From assembly GCA_020853395.1 (NCBI GenBank), contig JADYYY010000010.1, forward strand, positions 186,001-250,000: a stretch of DNA of 64,000 nt, read 5' to 3'. The notes below the pieces were generated by a model. The model saw only the letters and a list, made by a program, of their open reading frames with translations. It was not told the origin of the DNA and searched no databases. Of the stretch, positions 10,460-18,543 are shown one piece after another; position 1 is the stretch's first letter; the number at the start of each line of letters is the position of its first letter. Both the position numbers and the translations under genes were made by a program. This stretch comes from Acidobacteriota bacterium (lineage in GTDB: Bacteria; Acidobacteriota; Vicinamibacteria; Vicinamibacterales; SCN-69-37).

Positions 10460-11593
10460 CTACAGATTCAGAGGGCCGTCCCCGTCGCCCCGCGTCAAGT
10501 GGCAGTCCTGCACCTGGGTGCCCGGCATCCCGAGCTCACGACGGAGCGCCGGCGAGACGGCGAACAGGTAGTTGGACGTGTGCTCGGAGAAGCCCGCGCG
10601 TCCAAGCGCCGTCGTCCAGATGCCGGACGCCTGGTTGCTGACGATCAGATCCACACCGCGCCCCGCCAGCATCTTCGTCGCCGCCGCGATCATCGGATCC
10701 GCATCGTCCGGGTCGCCGAAGCAGTCCACGATCGTGCCGACGCGGAGGTTGCCGAAGTACGAATGGCCGCGCATCCCGGTGTCGAGGGCGATGACCCAGC
10801 CGGTCAGGCGCGGACCGCGGCGGTACGCCCAACGCAGAAACCGTGATCCCGCGGGATACAACTGCGCGATCGTGTCCGCATCCCGGCGGGCCGCGAACCG
10901 ATAGACGCCGCGGTGACGCTCCCAGAGGGCCGTGCACTGCGGATCGCCGTCGCCGAGCTCGTGAAGCGGCCCGAGCTCACCGCCTGCGCGCTCGCCGCCC
11001 GCTCGTTCGGCGACGGCACGAACGGCAGCGCGCGCTCGACGGGCCGCGACGACTGACGCCGCGGCGGCAAGGCCCGAGAACGCCGCCACGTCGAGCGCGA
11101 GCCGCCGCCACGGCGTCCGGCGGACGGCGTCGAGCCCGCGCGCCACGCGAAACGGGCGGACGAGCTTGAAGAGAAACGGCACCGGCGCGATCTCCCACCC
11201 CAGCGCCAGCACCAGCTTCGCGATCGTCTGGTCGCGGCCGCCGATCCCCAATCCGAAGAGCAGCGGCTGGCGCCGTGAGGCATGCGCGAGCAGTTGTGCC
11301 CCGACCATGCTGTACTGCCGGCTGATCAGCCCTTCGGACAACGGCAACTGCAGGAATCCCGCCGTGCGCTCGCGTCCGTTGATCCAGAACGTTTGCTCCT
11401 GCACCAGGTAGCCGCCGCGCACGTGCGCCTCGCGGTCCACAGCGACGAAGGCGTGCTTGCGGACCGGCGCGGGCTCCTCCGGCGGCAGCGCATCAGGGAA
11501 GCGGTAGGTGATCCCGCTCTCGGACAGGCGCCGGTTGAACGCGTTCAAGGCACCCGCGTGATCGGAACTGTAGGGGGCGATCGCGATTCCCAT
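10460..11593 (-). CDS. Probable GNAT-like acyltransferase, function unknown
   Basis: The protein has 377 residues. The N-terminal part (MGIAIAPYSSDHAGALNAFN) looks like a GNAT start, with HVRGGYLVQEQTFWINGRE reading as a GNAT beta-hairpin. The C-terminal part (GRGVDLIVSNQASGIWTTALGRAGF) resembles a second GNAT-type half. An Ala/Arg/Gly-rich linker lies near 165-210. It starts 1 bp after the VOC gene stop and precedes the 4,6-dehydratase by 39 bp. One reading is N-acetylation of the 4-amino sugar made by the dehydratase and DegT enzymes. Another is transfer of the acyl group carried on the neighbouring acyl carrier protein. Neither can be proven from sequence. Confidence 0.55.
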   Translation of the reverse strand: MGIAIAPYSSDHAGALNAFNRRLSESGITYRFPDALPPEEPAPVRKHAFVAVDREAHVRGGYLVQEQTFWINGRERTAGFLQLPLSEGLISRQYSMVGAQLLAHASRRQPLLFGLGIGGRDQTIAKLVLALGWEIAPVPFLFKLVRPFRVARGLDAVRRTPWRRLALDVAAFSGLAAAASVVAARRARAAVRAVAERAGGERAGGELGPLHELGDGDPQCTALWERHRGVYRFAARRDADTIAQLYPAGSRFLRWAYRRGPRLTGWVIALDTGMRGHSYFGNLRVGTIVDCFGDPDDADPMIAAATKMLAGRGVDLIVSNQASGIWTTALGRAGFSEHTSNYLFAVSPALRRELGMPGTQVQDCHLTRGDGDGPLNL

Positions 11594-11594
11594 C

Positions 11595-11999
11595 TCAGAC
11601 GTGAGACGCGCCTTCGACGAGCTCGATCAACCCGGCCGCTCGGCTGAAGAGCCACGCGATGCGTCGTCCATCGAACGCCGGCGCGGGGACGGGCCGGGCG
11701 AGCTGTACCAGACCGGCACGACGCGCTTGTGAGAGCGCACGGTCCAGATCCGGCACGCGGAAGCAGAGGTGCACGAGCACTTGCCCCTTCGTGAGGCTGT
11801 TGTCGATGGGCGACGCGCTGCCGAGCGGCTCGATCAGCTCGATGCGCACGCCGCCCCAATCGACGAACGCGACGCTGACGCGCTGCACCGGGTCCTCGAT
11901 GACCGCCGTGTTCTCGTCTGCGAGATCCCGAATCGAGCGCACGGCCATCCCGACGTGATCGAAGACCGCGGCGCTGTCCAGCCAGGCGGGATGCGTCAC
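11595..11999 (-). CDS. VOC-superfamily (glyoxalase/methylmalonyl-CoA epimerase-like) protein
   Basis: The protein has 134 residues, a single two-repeat VOC fold. All four likely metal ligands are present: H15 (FDHVGMAV), E54 (RIELIEP), H77 (LVHLCF) and E126 (LIELVEG). The H-E-H-E spacing resembles methylmalonyl-CoA epimerase. It overlaps the FkbH-like gene by 4 bp and sits in the ACP-FkbH-VOC-GNAT gene block. It may therefore epimerise or isomerise a small thioester-bound acyl unit. That role is inferred from position; VOC proteins also do unrelated chemistry. Confidence 0.8.
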   Translation of the reverse strand: MTHPAWLDSAAVFDHVGMAVRSIRDLADENTAVIEDPVQRVSVAFVDWGGVRIELIEPLGSASPIDNSLTKGQVLVHLCFRVPDLDRALSQARRAGLVQLARPVPAPAFDGRRIAWLFSRAAGLIELVEGASHV

Positions 12000-13675
12000 G
12001 AGGCCACCTCGATTGCCTCATGGATCTCCACGTGGTCCGGCTTGGGGTACGGCGTCGCCAGATCCCACACGAACCGGTGCTCCGCCACGTGCGACAGACC
12101 CGAGCGTTCGAGAAACCTGAGACACGGGCGGTTCTTGGCGGTCGGCACGAACGTCGCGCCGAGCGTCGTCGCGCCCCGCTGTCGCGCGGCGTCGGCGACG
12201 ATGTGCAGCATCACGTCCTCGATGTGGCGGCCGAACACCCGGCAGCTCAGGACGAAATCGACGATCTCGGCGCGGGGACCATCGATCTCGACGCTGGCCA
12301 GCCCGGTCAGCCCCGCATCACCGAACCGGTCCATGGCGCGGAACGTCCAGAACGCGCGCGCCGGATCTGCCGCCCACGTTTCGAGCGCGGCCGCGTCGAG
12401 CCGCCGCGTGCTGAGGTTCATCTGGTTGGTCTTGTTGAGCAACTGCGCGGCGCGCGGCAGCGTCCTCGGGCTGAGCCGCTCGACATGGACCGACAGGTCC
12501 AGCCTGGCGAGCCAGTCCTCGACCGAACCGGCGGCATCGCGCTCCCGCTCGCGGTCCCGCTCCGCAACGTACGCGCGCGTCCGTTCGCGATCCTCGTCGG
12601 TCACCGCGACCGAGTTGAAGCAGGTCAACCCGAGCAACGCGTCGACGTAGAGGAGCGGGCTGGCCGGCCACTCGGGCACGAGCACGTCCGGCAGGGCCTC
12701 CCGCACGCGTCCACGCTCGGCCGGGTTGTCGTCGATGAAGACCATCGCGTCGAGCCCGACGTTGAGCTGTCGGGCGAGCACGGCCACGTTCGCGGCCTTG
12801 TCGTCCCAGTTGATGCGCCAGCCGGCAAGGTCGCGCTGCCGGAGGATCATCTCCGGATGCCGATCGATGGCCTCGAGCGCGGTGGCCTCCTCGTTCTTGC
12901 TCACGACCGCCAGCATCACACCCCGCGCGGCGAACGCCAACAGCGCGCGCTGGAAGTCGCAGTAGGCCTCGCCGACGGCATCGTGCCCGCCGAGCCGCAA
13001 TCCCGCCCATCCCACGTCGCCGACGATGCCGCCCCACAGCGTGTCGTCGAGATCCAGGACGATGACCTTTCGCACCTGTCCAACCGACGCCTGGAGCGCG
13101 CCCTTCACGTCCAGAACCGCGCGACGGAAGACGTCCGTACCGAACGGAATCTTCGCCGCGTACCAGAGCTTGGCTTCGTCGGGCCGGCGCTCCGCCGGCA
13201 TCCAGCGGCTCGAGTCGAGCAACACGACGCCAGGCAGGGCCGCGACGAGCTCGGACAGCCGCAGGTTCATGTGCAGGAGCGCGTGCGCGGCGCCTCCTCG
13301 CGGCGACAGCGCCAGCGCGCCGAAGGCGCGGCCGAGCGGCGGCAGCGACCAGCTCATGACGATGAGGCGGCCACTTCGATCGCGAAGCCGTTTCAGTTCT
13401 CCGCCGAACGCGTCGACATCATGGAGGATGTCCGTCAGGCGGCCGTCGCCACGGGTCAGCAGCGCATCGTACGCCGGGCTCACGCGTTCGGGCCGGGTCC
13501 ACACGACCGCCACGTCTGCGTGCGCCTCGTCCTGCGCCTCCGTCCACGCCGCCGCGCTGGGGCCGGCGCTGCGCGCATCGATCACCGGCGACCCAGCGTC
13601 GCGCGTCAGCAGCGATGCGAGATTCGCGGCATTGAAGTCGGCCAGCACGACGAGCGGCGTCCGTTCACGCGACAT
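11996..13675 (-). CDS. FkbH-like HAD-IIIC domain protein with C-terminal GNAT domain
   Basis: The protein has 559 residues. After an N-terminal region (1-200) a HAD domain shows motif I VLDLDDTLWGG (D208, D210), SKNEE as motif II and FIDDNPAER as motif IV. The C-terminal 150 residues are GNAT-like (MNLSTRR, LSCRVFGRHIED, FVPTAKNRP), as in full-length FkbH proteins. Characterised FkbH/OzmB/Tmn16-type enzymes take 1,3-bisphosphoglycerate, remove phosphate and load D-glycerate onto an acyl carrier protein. The partner carrier protein is encoded immediately upstream with an 11-bp overlap. A glyceryl-ACP product feeding glycan decoration is a strong but untested inference. Confidence 0.88.
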   Translation of the reverse strand: MSRERTPLVVLADFNAANLASLLTRDAGSPVIDARSAGPSAAAWTEAQDEAHADVAVVWTRPERVSPAYDALLTRGDGRLTDILHDVDAFGGELKRLRDRSGRLIVMSWSLPPLGRAFGALALSPRGGAAHALLHMNLRLSELVAALPGVVLLDSSRWMPAERRPDEAKLWYAAKIPFGTDVFRRAVLDVKGALQASVGQVRKVIVLDLDDTLWGGIVGDVGWAGLRLGGHDAVGEAYCDFQRALLAFAARGVMLAVVSKNEEATALEAIDRHPEMILRQRDLAGWRINWDDKAANVAVLARQLNVGLDAMVFIDDNPAERGRVREALPDVLVPEWPASPLLYVDALLGLTCFNSVAVTDEDRERTRAYVAERDRERERDAAGSVEDWLARLDLSVHVERLSPRTLPRAAQLLNKTNQMNLSTRRLDAAALETWAADPARAFWTFRAMDRFGDAGLTGLASVEIDGPRAEIVDFVLSCRVFGRHIEDVMLHIVADAARQRGATTLGATFVPTAKNRPCLRFLERSGLSHVAEHRFVWDLATPYPKPDHVEIHEAIEVAS

Positions 13676-13979
13676 CCCGGTCCCCGGCGCCGAGGCGCAA
13701 CAGATGCTCGACGAGCGACGCGACCGTCCGAAAGGCGCCGGCGCCCGGGTCGAAGCGTTCGTCGGCGAGCAGGCTCACCGGCGAGCGCAGCACCGCTTCG
13801 ACGCGCGGCTCGAGCGCCACGATCAAGTTCACGACCCCCAGCGAGTCGAGCCGGCCAGCCTCCCCGACGAGCTCCGTTTCGAGCGTCTTCGGCAACTGAT
13901 CGGTGGCGGGTCTGAGCGCGTTGACCTCGTCGATCGCGTCGAAGACCGCCGTCGTCAGCGCCTCACGAATCTCTGACAT
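13665..13979 (-). CDS. Acyl carrier protein (phosphopantetheine-binding)
   Basis: The protein has 104 residues from the ATG at 13979, chosen because GTGAGG lies nine bases upstream. A GTG at 13994, overlapping the deacetylase stop as GTGA, is the alternative and adds five residues. The carrier motif is RLDSLGVVNLIVALE with S46 as the phosphopantetheine attachment site. Flanking helices match the carrier fold. It overlaps the FkbH-like gene by 11 bp, so the two are almost certainly co-translated. It likely carries glycerate or a derived acyl group rather than fatty acids, but the loading enzyme has not been tested. Confidence 0.85.
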   Translation of the reverse strand: MSEIREALTTAVFDAIDEVNALRPATDQLPKTLETELVGEAGRLDSLGVVNLIVALEPRVEAVLRSPVSLLADERFDPGAGAFRTVASLVEHLLRLGAGDRDVA

Positions 13980-13990
13980 CCCGTTCATCC

Positions 13991-14878
13991 TCACCGTCTC
14001 GCCCGGCGCAGGTGGTCGGTCACGCGAAAGGGCGCGAGCGAGCCCGACACCTTCGCCCGAACGACCGCGGGCGTGTCCGTTGTGTAGACCTCGACGCGCG
14101 GCAGTTCCAACGGCCGGCTGGCCGCCGTGGCGAGCCCGAGGTCGGTCGTCATGGACGTGACGAAGCCCGCGTCCGCGACGGCGGCCACATACGCAGGGGT
14201 GACATGCCCGAGGCGCGAGCTCCCGTACGGATACGCGTACGACGCGATGCGCTCACGCCCGAGGCGGGCGGTCAGCACGTCCCGGCACTGCCCCGCCTCG
14301 TCAGCCATTTCCGTCGCCGTCAGCTCCAGACCGCTGCGGTGCCGGTGCGAGTGCCCGCCGACCTCGACCAGACCAGACCGCAAGCAGCGTTCGATCGACG
14401 GCCAGTCGATGGCGCGCCAGGCCGAGGCCGGCGCATCGGCCGCGTGCCGCCCTCCCCACCGGTCGAACGGCATCGGCGCCGGCTGGCCGATGTAGGCGGT
14501 CACGACGAAGAGCGTGGCCTTCGCACCGTAGCGCTCCAGGATCGGCAGCGCTTCGTCATGGAAGTTCTGGAAACCATCGTCGAACGTCAGGCACGCGAGC
14601 GGGCGACGGCGCGCCTCATGCCCGGCCAAGAGCGCGGGCAGCTCGTGAGCCCACACGAGGTCCGCGTGCTCGACGAGCGCGGCGATCTGTTTGTCCAACA
14701 TTTCGGGATGCACGTTCCAGTCGTCGAGGCGCGGCTCGCTCACGCGCGCACGCGAGACGCGGTGATAGACCAGGATGCACACGGACGGATCGGGACGCGG
14801 CCCCGTCGTGCCGCGCAGCAGCACGCTCGCGATTCCCGCGGTTCGCTTGACCGCACGCTTGGCGACCAGCACGGACAT
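13991..14878 (-). CDS. Polysaccharide deacetylase family protein (NodB domain)
   Basis: The protein has 295 residues. The start at 14878 (MSVLVAKRAV) avoids a long shadow extension upstream. NodB motif 1 is TFDDGF (98-103) with the catalytic-base Asp pair. Motif 2 is HSHRH (176-180), supplying metal ligands. The N-terminus is basic and hydrophobic but not a clear cleavable signal. Family members remove N- or O-acetyl groups from GlcNAc-containing polymers. It follows the DegT gene by 11 bp and precedes the acyl carrier protein gene, so it may act on a lipid-linked intermediate or the secreted polymer. Confidence 0.88.
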   Translation of the reverse strand: MSVLVAKRAVKRTAGIASVLLRGTTGPRPDPSVCILVYHRVSRARVSEPRLDDWNVHPEMLDKQIAALVEHADLVWAHELPALLAGHEARRRPLACLTFDDGFQNFHDEALPILERYGAKATLFVVTAYIGQPAPMPFDRWGGRHAADAPASAWRAIDWPSIERCLRSGLVEVGGHSHRHRSGLELTATEMADEAGQCRDVLTARLGRERIASYAYPYGSSRLGHVTPAYVAAVADAGFVTSMTTDLGLATAASRPLELPRVEVYTTDTPAVVRAKVSGSLAPFRVTDHLRRARR

Positions 14879-14889
14879 GTCAGCTCGAT

Positions 14890-16077
14890 CTAGATCGTGC
14901 CTGCGGCGGCCGGGACGACGGTTCGCACGCCACCGGCCGCGCGCCGAACGGCGTCGATGACGTCCTGGACGTCTCCGTCGGTCATCGCGGGATAGATCGG
15001 CAGCGACATGATGCGCTCGTAGATGGCCATGGCCGTGGGGAACGCCTCCGCGACGTAGCCGAACCGGTCGCGGTAGTACGGGTGCAGGTGCAGGGGGATG
15101 AAGTGCACCGACGTCCCGATGTTCGCGTGCCGGAGCGCGTCGATGACGCCATTGCGCCCGCCCGGCACCGCCGCCGGATCGATCTCGATCACGTACAGGT
15201 GCCAGGCGTGCTCGCGATCGGCACGCAGGCGCGGAACGGCCACGCCGGGCAGGTCGGCAAACGCCGCATCGTACTGCTGCGCGATCGCCCGCCGGCGCGC
15301 GAGGAACTCCTGCTGCCGCCCGAGCTGCGCGAGGCCGAGCGCCGCGGCCACGTCCGTCATGTTGTACTTGAAGCCCGCCTCGAGGACTTCGTAGTACCAC
15401 GACCCTTCCGCGGTGTAGCGCTTCCAGGCGTCCTTGCTGATGCCGTGGAGCGACATCATCCGCATGCGGGCCGCCAGCGCCGCATCCTGGGTCGTCACCA
15501 TGCCGCCTTCGCCCGTGGTGAGCGTCTTCGTCGCGTAGAACGAGAAGCACGTGACGTCGCCGAGCCGCCCGACCGGCGTGCCCCGGTACGACGCCGGCAT
15601 CGCGTGCGCCGCGTCCTCGATCACGCGCAGGCCGTGCCGGCGCGCCAGCTCCAGGATCTCGGTCATGTCGCACGCCTGCCCGGCGTAGTGCACCGGCAGG
15701 ATCGCGCGGGTGCGCGGCGTGATGGCGCGGGCCACCGCGTCAGGGTCGAGGTTGTAGGTGTCGCGCTGCACGTCCACGAGCACGGGCTTGGCGCCAAGGT
15801 AGATCGCCACCTCGGCCGTCGCCGTGAAGGTCAGCGTCGGCACGATGACCTCGTCGCCGGCCCGTACGCCGGCCGCTTCGAGACCGAGGTGCATCGCGGC
15901 CGTGCACGAGTTGACCGCGACCGCGTGCTCGGCGCCCACGGCCGTGGCGAATTGCGCCTCGAACTCGCGCACACGCGGGCCCGTCGTCAACCACCCGGAC
16001 TTCATGGTCTCGACGACCGCCGCGATCTCGCCGTCGTCGATCGAAGGCAGGTGGTACGGAAGAAACGTTGATCGCAT
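14890..16077 (-). CDS. DegT/DnrJ/EryC1/StrS family PLP-dependent sugar aminotransferase
   Basis: The protein has 395 residues, standard for the family. The PLP lysine is K184 in FYATKTLTTGEGG, and the EDAAHAM motif (154-160) supplies the residue that stacks on the cofactor ring. The N-terminus IDDGEIAAVVETMKSGWLTTG is typical of this group. These enzymes transaminate 3- or 4-keto nucleotide sugars. The 4,6-dehydratase at 8411-10420 would supply UDP-4-keto-6-deoxy-GlcNAc, making a PglE-like 4-aminotransferase reaction the simplest reading. It starts 16 bp after the PglC-like gene. Confidence 0.92.
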   Translation of the reverse strand: MRSTFLPYHLPSIDDGEIAAVVETMKSGWLTTGPRVREFEAQFATAVGAEHAVAVNSCTAAMHLGLEAAGVRAGDEVIVPTLTFTATAEVAIYLGAKPVLVDVQRDTYNLDPDAVARAITPRTRAILPVHYAGQACDMTEILELARRHGLRVIEDAAHAMPASYRGTPVGRLGDVTCFSFYATKTLTTGEGGMVTTQDAALAARMRMMSLHGISKDAWKRYTAEGSWYYEVLEAGFKYNMTDVAAALGLAQLGRQQEFLARRRAIAQQYDAAFADLPGVAVPRLRADREHAWHLYVIEIDPAAVPGGRNGVIDALRHANIGTSVHFIPLHLHPYYRDRFGYVAEAFPTAMAIYERIMSLPIYPAMTDGDVQDVIDAVRRAAGGVRTVVPAAAGTI

Positions 16078-16093
16078 ATCCCTCTCGATCCGG

Positions 16094-16744
16094 CTACTGC
16101 CGGGACGCCTCCAGCGGCACGCGGAAGTTCGGATCCGCTCGGCGGTTGCGGCCGGCGATGAGCAGGAGCACGTCGGCCATGAGTGTCAGGTCGGTCATGA
16201 ACGTCCGGGTACGTTCGTACTGCAGATCCACGGCGATCTTCAGCGGCATGACGAACCGCGCGTAGGCGTCGTCGGGGTTCGGATGCCCGGCCAGGGCGCG
16301 CGCCTCGTCCGCGTAGACGAGCTGCGACAGGCTGGCCAGCCCTGGCGTGGCGTCGAGGATCGCGCGCTCGGCGTCGCTGTAGCGGGCGACGAATCGAGGG
16401 ACCTCGGGCCGCGGCCCGATGATGCCCATGTCGCCGCGCAGGACGTTCCAGAGCTGCGGCACCTCGTCGATCTTCAACGTGCGGAGCACACGGCCGACCG
16501 GCGTGATCCGCGCGTCGTTGATCGACGTGACCTGAGCGCCGCTGGCCGGACGCATGGTGCGCAGCTTGTACAGCTCGAACGGGCGTCCGCCTCGGCCGAT
16601 CCGCACCTGGCGGAACACGACGCTCCCGGGCTGGCTCAGCCGGATCGCCAGCGCGCCGAGCGCGAGCGGCACGCTCCCGACGACGAGCCCGCCGAGGGCG
16701 AACGCGCAATCGCAGGCGCGCCGCAGGCGCGCGCCGCGACGCAT
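16094..16744 (-). CDS. Phosphoglycosyl transferase, PglC/WcaJ-type initiating enzyme
   Basis: The protein has 216 residues from ATG 16744. A GTG at 16780 overlapping the previous stop (GTGA) would add 12 residues. A single N-terminal membrane (re-entrant) helix is followed by VVFRQVRIGRGGRPFELYKLRTM and KIDEVPQLWNVLRGDMGIIGPRPE. That includes the catalytic DE dyad (IDEVPQL). The short form resembles PglC more than the five-helix WcaJ/WbaP. It would transfer sugar-1-phosphate to undecaprenyl phosphate and start repeat-unit assembly. The neighbouring amino-sugar genes suggest a di-N-acetylbacillosamine-like donor. Confidence 0.9.
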   Translation of the reverse strand: MRRGARLRRACDCAFALGGLVVGSVPLALGALAIRLSQPGSVVFRQVRIGRGGRPFELYKLRTMRPASGAQVTSINDARITPVGRVLRTLKIDEVPQLWNVLRGDMGIIGPRPEVPRFVARYSDAERAILDATPGLASLSQLVYADEARALAGHPNPDDAYARFVMPLKIAVDLQYERTRTFMTDLTLMADVLLLIAGRNRRADPNFRVPLEASRQ

Positions 16745-16776
16745 CGGCACACCGGCGGCCGTCTCGTGTCCGCGGC

Positions 16777-17823
16777 TCACCGGCTCGACCGCACCGCGAA
16801 GTCGGGCTGCCGGCCGGCCCCTTCGTTCGAAGCGCTTCCCCATCGATTCCGGAACGCGGCCAGGCCGACCAGAAATCCCCAGCCGTACGACAGGTGCAGG
16901 ATCGCGAAGGCCGCCGACAGCGCCGACAGCGCGCGCCAGCGCGCCAGGCGCCGCGCCGACAGCGCCGTCGCGGCGAGGTTCGCCCCGACGTAGGCGACGA
17001 TCGTCGCCGTGAGCGGAATCCGCGTCCACGGCGTCAGCGCGCTGCCGGCCAACAGCGAGACCACGAAGGCGAACGGCACGAACTGCCGCCAGCGCATCTG
17101 GCGGGGGTGTTTCTGCAGCACGCGCACCTTCCAGTAGCCGTACTGGAAGTACTGCCGCCACAGCGAGCGCAGTGAGCTGCGGCTGAAGTACCGCGAGCGG
17201 ACGTCAGCGGCGAGCAGCAGCCGGCCGCCCATCTTCCGCAGCCGGTAGTTGTACTCGTCGTCCTGGTTGCGCACGAGCTCCATGTCGAACGGCCCCACCT
17301 TCTGCAGGACCTCGCGCGTGTACGCCGGGAACGCCACCGTATCGACGATCATCGTCCGGTCCGAGACCGTCCGGAACGCCGAGTTGCCGACGCCGAACGG
17401 CGAGCTCATCGCGACGGCGATGGCGGCTGCGGCGTCGGTCTGCCCGACCGTCTCGAGCGGGCCGCCCACGCCGTCGGCCTCGCCGCGCACGAGGTGCTCG
17501 ACACAGCGGCGGACGTAGTCGGGCGCGACCTCACAGTGGCCGTCGACGCGGATGATGATGTCTCCCGTCGCTTCGGCGATCGCCAGGTTCAGGCCCGTCG
17601 CCACGATGCGCTTCGGATTGGGGATCACGCGCACCCGGCGGCCGGCGCCCGTCAGGCGCGAGACGATCTCGAGCGTGCCGTCGGTCGACGTGCCGTCGGC
17701 CACGAGCACCTCGATCCGATCGGCGGGATAGTCCTGCGCCAGGACCGCGCCGAGGCTGCGGGCGATGAAGTCGGCCTCGTTGCGAATCGGCATCACGATC
17801 GAGACGGAGGGAAGCGGCAGCAT
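16777..17823 (-). CDS. Family 2 glycosyltransferase, ExoA-like
   Basis: The protein has 348 residues. The GT-A domain (7-230) contains SIVMPIRNEADFI, the metal-binding stretch IIIRVDGHCEV and the acceptor-side motif NQDDEYNYRLRKMG. That arrangement is as in succinoglycan transferase ExoA. Three hydrophobic segments at the C-terminus (about 250-330) anchor it to the inner membrane. It probably adds the second or a later sugar to the undecaprenyl-linked unit started by the neighbouring phosphoglycosyl transferase. Linkage and donor cannot be deduced. It begins 7 bp after the methyltransferase gene. Confidence 0.9.
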   Translation of the reverse strand: MLPLPSVSIVMPIRNEADFIARSLGAVLAQDYPADRIEVLVADGTSTDGTLEIVSRLTGAGRRVRVIPNPKRIVATGLNLAIAEATGDIIIRVDGHCEVAPDYVRRCVEHLVRGEADGVGGPLETVGQTDAAAAIAVAMSSPFGVGNSAFRTVSDRTMIVDTVAFPAYTREVLQKVGPFDMELVRNQDDEYNYRLRKMGGRLLLAADVRSRYFSRSSLRSLWRQYFQYGYWKVRVLQKHPRQMRWRQFVPFAFVVSLLAGSALTPWTRIPLTATIVAYVGANLAATALSARRLARWRALSALSAAFAILHLSYGWGFLVGLAAFRNRWGSASNEGAGRQPDFAVRSSR

Positions 17824-17830
17824 GCGTCCG

Positions 17831-18529
17831 TTACGCCTTTCGAATGATGCCCAGGTAGTGCGTGCGCAGCAACGGGACGGCGCGGAGCATCTCGTGGAGC
17901 GCGCGCGACCGCGGCGCGACGAGACGCGCCAGCGGCGCGGCCAGCGTCACGCGCCGGAGATCGATCGTGCAGCCGGGAAACACGCTCGCGATCTCGCGGC
18001 GCGACACGCCCCGCACGTCGGGATTCCTCGGGTTGTTCACGAAGTAGTCGTACCAGAGCACGACGCCTCCACCTGCCGCCGCGTCCAACATGGCCGCCGC
18101 GAGGGCCCGGCGCAGCTCGGGCGCCAGCACCGAGGTCATGACCATCGACTGCAGCACGATGTCGAACCGGCCGGCCCACGGCCGGTCGGCCGCGTTGCCG
18201 GCGATGAGCGTCACGCCGGGCGGGCACAACTGCCGCGCCTGCACGATGCGATCGGGCAGCAGATCGACGCCGGTCAGGCGTTCGGGCGCCGCGCCCCATT
18301 TCACGAAGTCGCGCAGCCAGGTACCCATGCCGCAGCCGACGTCGAGCACGCGCGCGTCGGCCAGCGACACGATGCCGTGCCGCCGGAACAGGTCCATGAG
18401 CACCCGTTCCCGCTCCTGCACCGCGAGCAGGTGCGCGGCGTTGAACCACGAGTAGCGCGACTCGCCCGTGCGCCGGGCGTACGCCTCGCGGATCCGCTCG
18501 GTCTCGGCGTCGACGACCACGGTGCTCAT
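17831..18529 (-). CDS. Class I SAM-dependent methyltransferase
   Basis: The protein has 232 residues from ATG 18529 (MSTVVVD). SAM-binding motif I is VLDVGCGMGTWL (about 60-71), followed by TGVDLLPDRI as motif II. The N-terminal ETERIREAYARR and a final RAVPLLRTHYLGIIRK segment recur in methyltransferases of polysaccharide loci. It lies between the GT2 gene (7 bp) and the CapK-like gene (14 bp). A sugar O-methyltransferase acting on a glycan intermediate is likely. The acceptor is unknown. Confidence 0.85.
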   Translation of the reverse strand: MSTVVVDAETERIREAYARRTGESRYSWFNAAHLLAVQERERVLMDLFRRHGIVSLADARVLDVGCGMGTWLRDFVKWGAAPERLTGVDLLPDRIVQARQLCPPGVTLIAGNAADRPWAGRFDIVLQSMVMTSVLAPELRRALAAAMLDAAAGGGVVLWYDYFVNNPRNPDVRGVSRREIASVFPGCTIDLRRVTLAAPLARLVAPRSRALHEMLRAVPLLRTHYLGIIRKA

Positions 18530-18543
18530 ACCGTCGGCAATCC

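Noticed and set aside
12020-13915. A 631-residue plus-strand frame opposite the FkbH-like and ACP genes
   Set aside because: Antisense shadow; composition is Arg/His/Gln-rich with no recognisable motif, while the opposite strand has intact HAD and ACP motifs.
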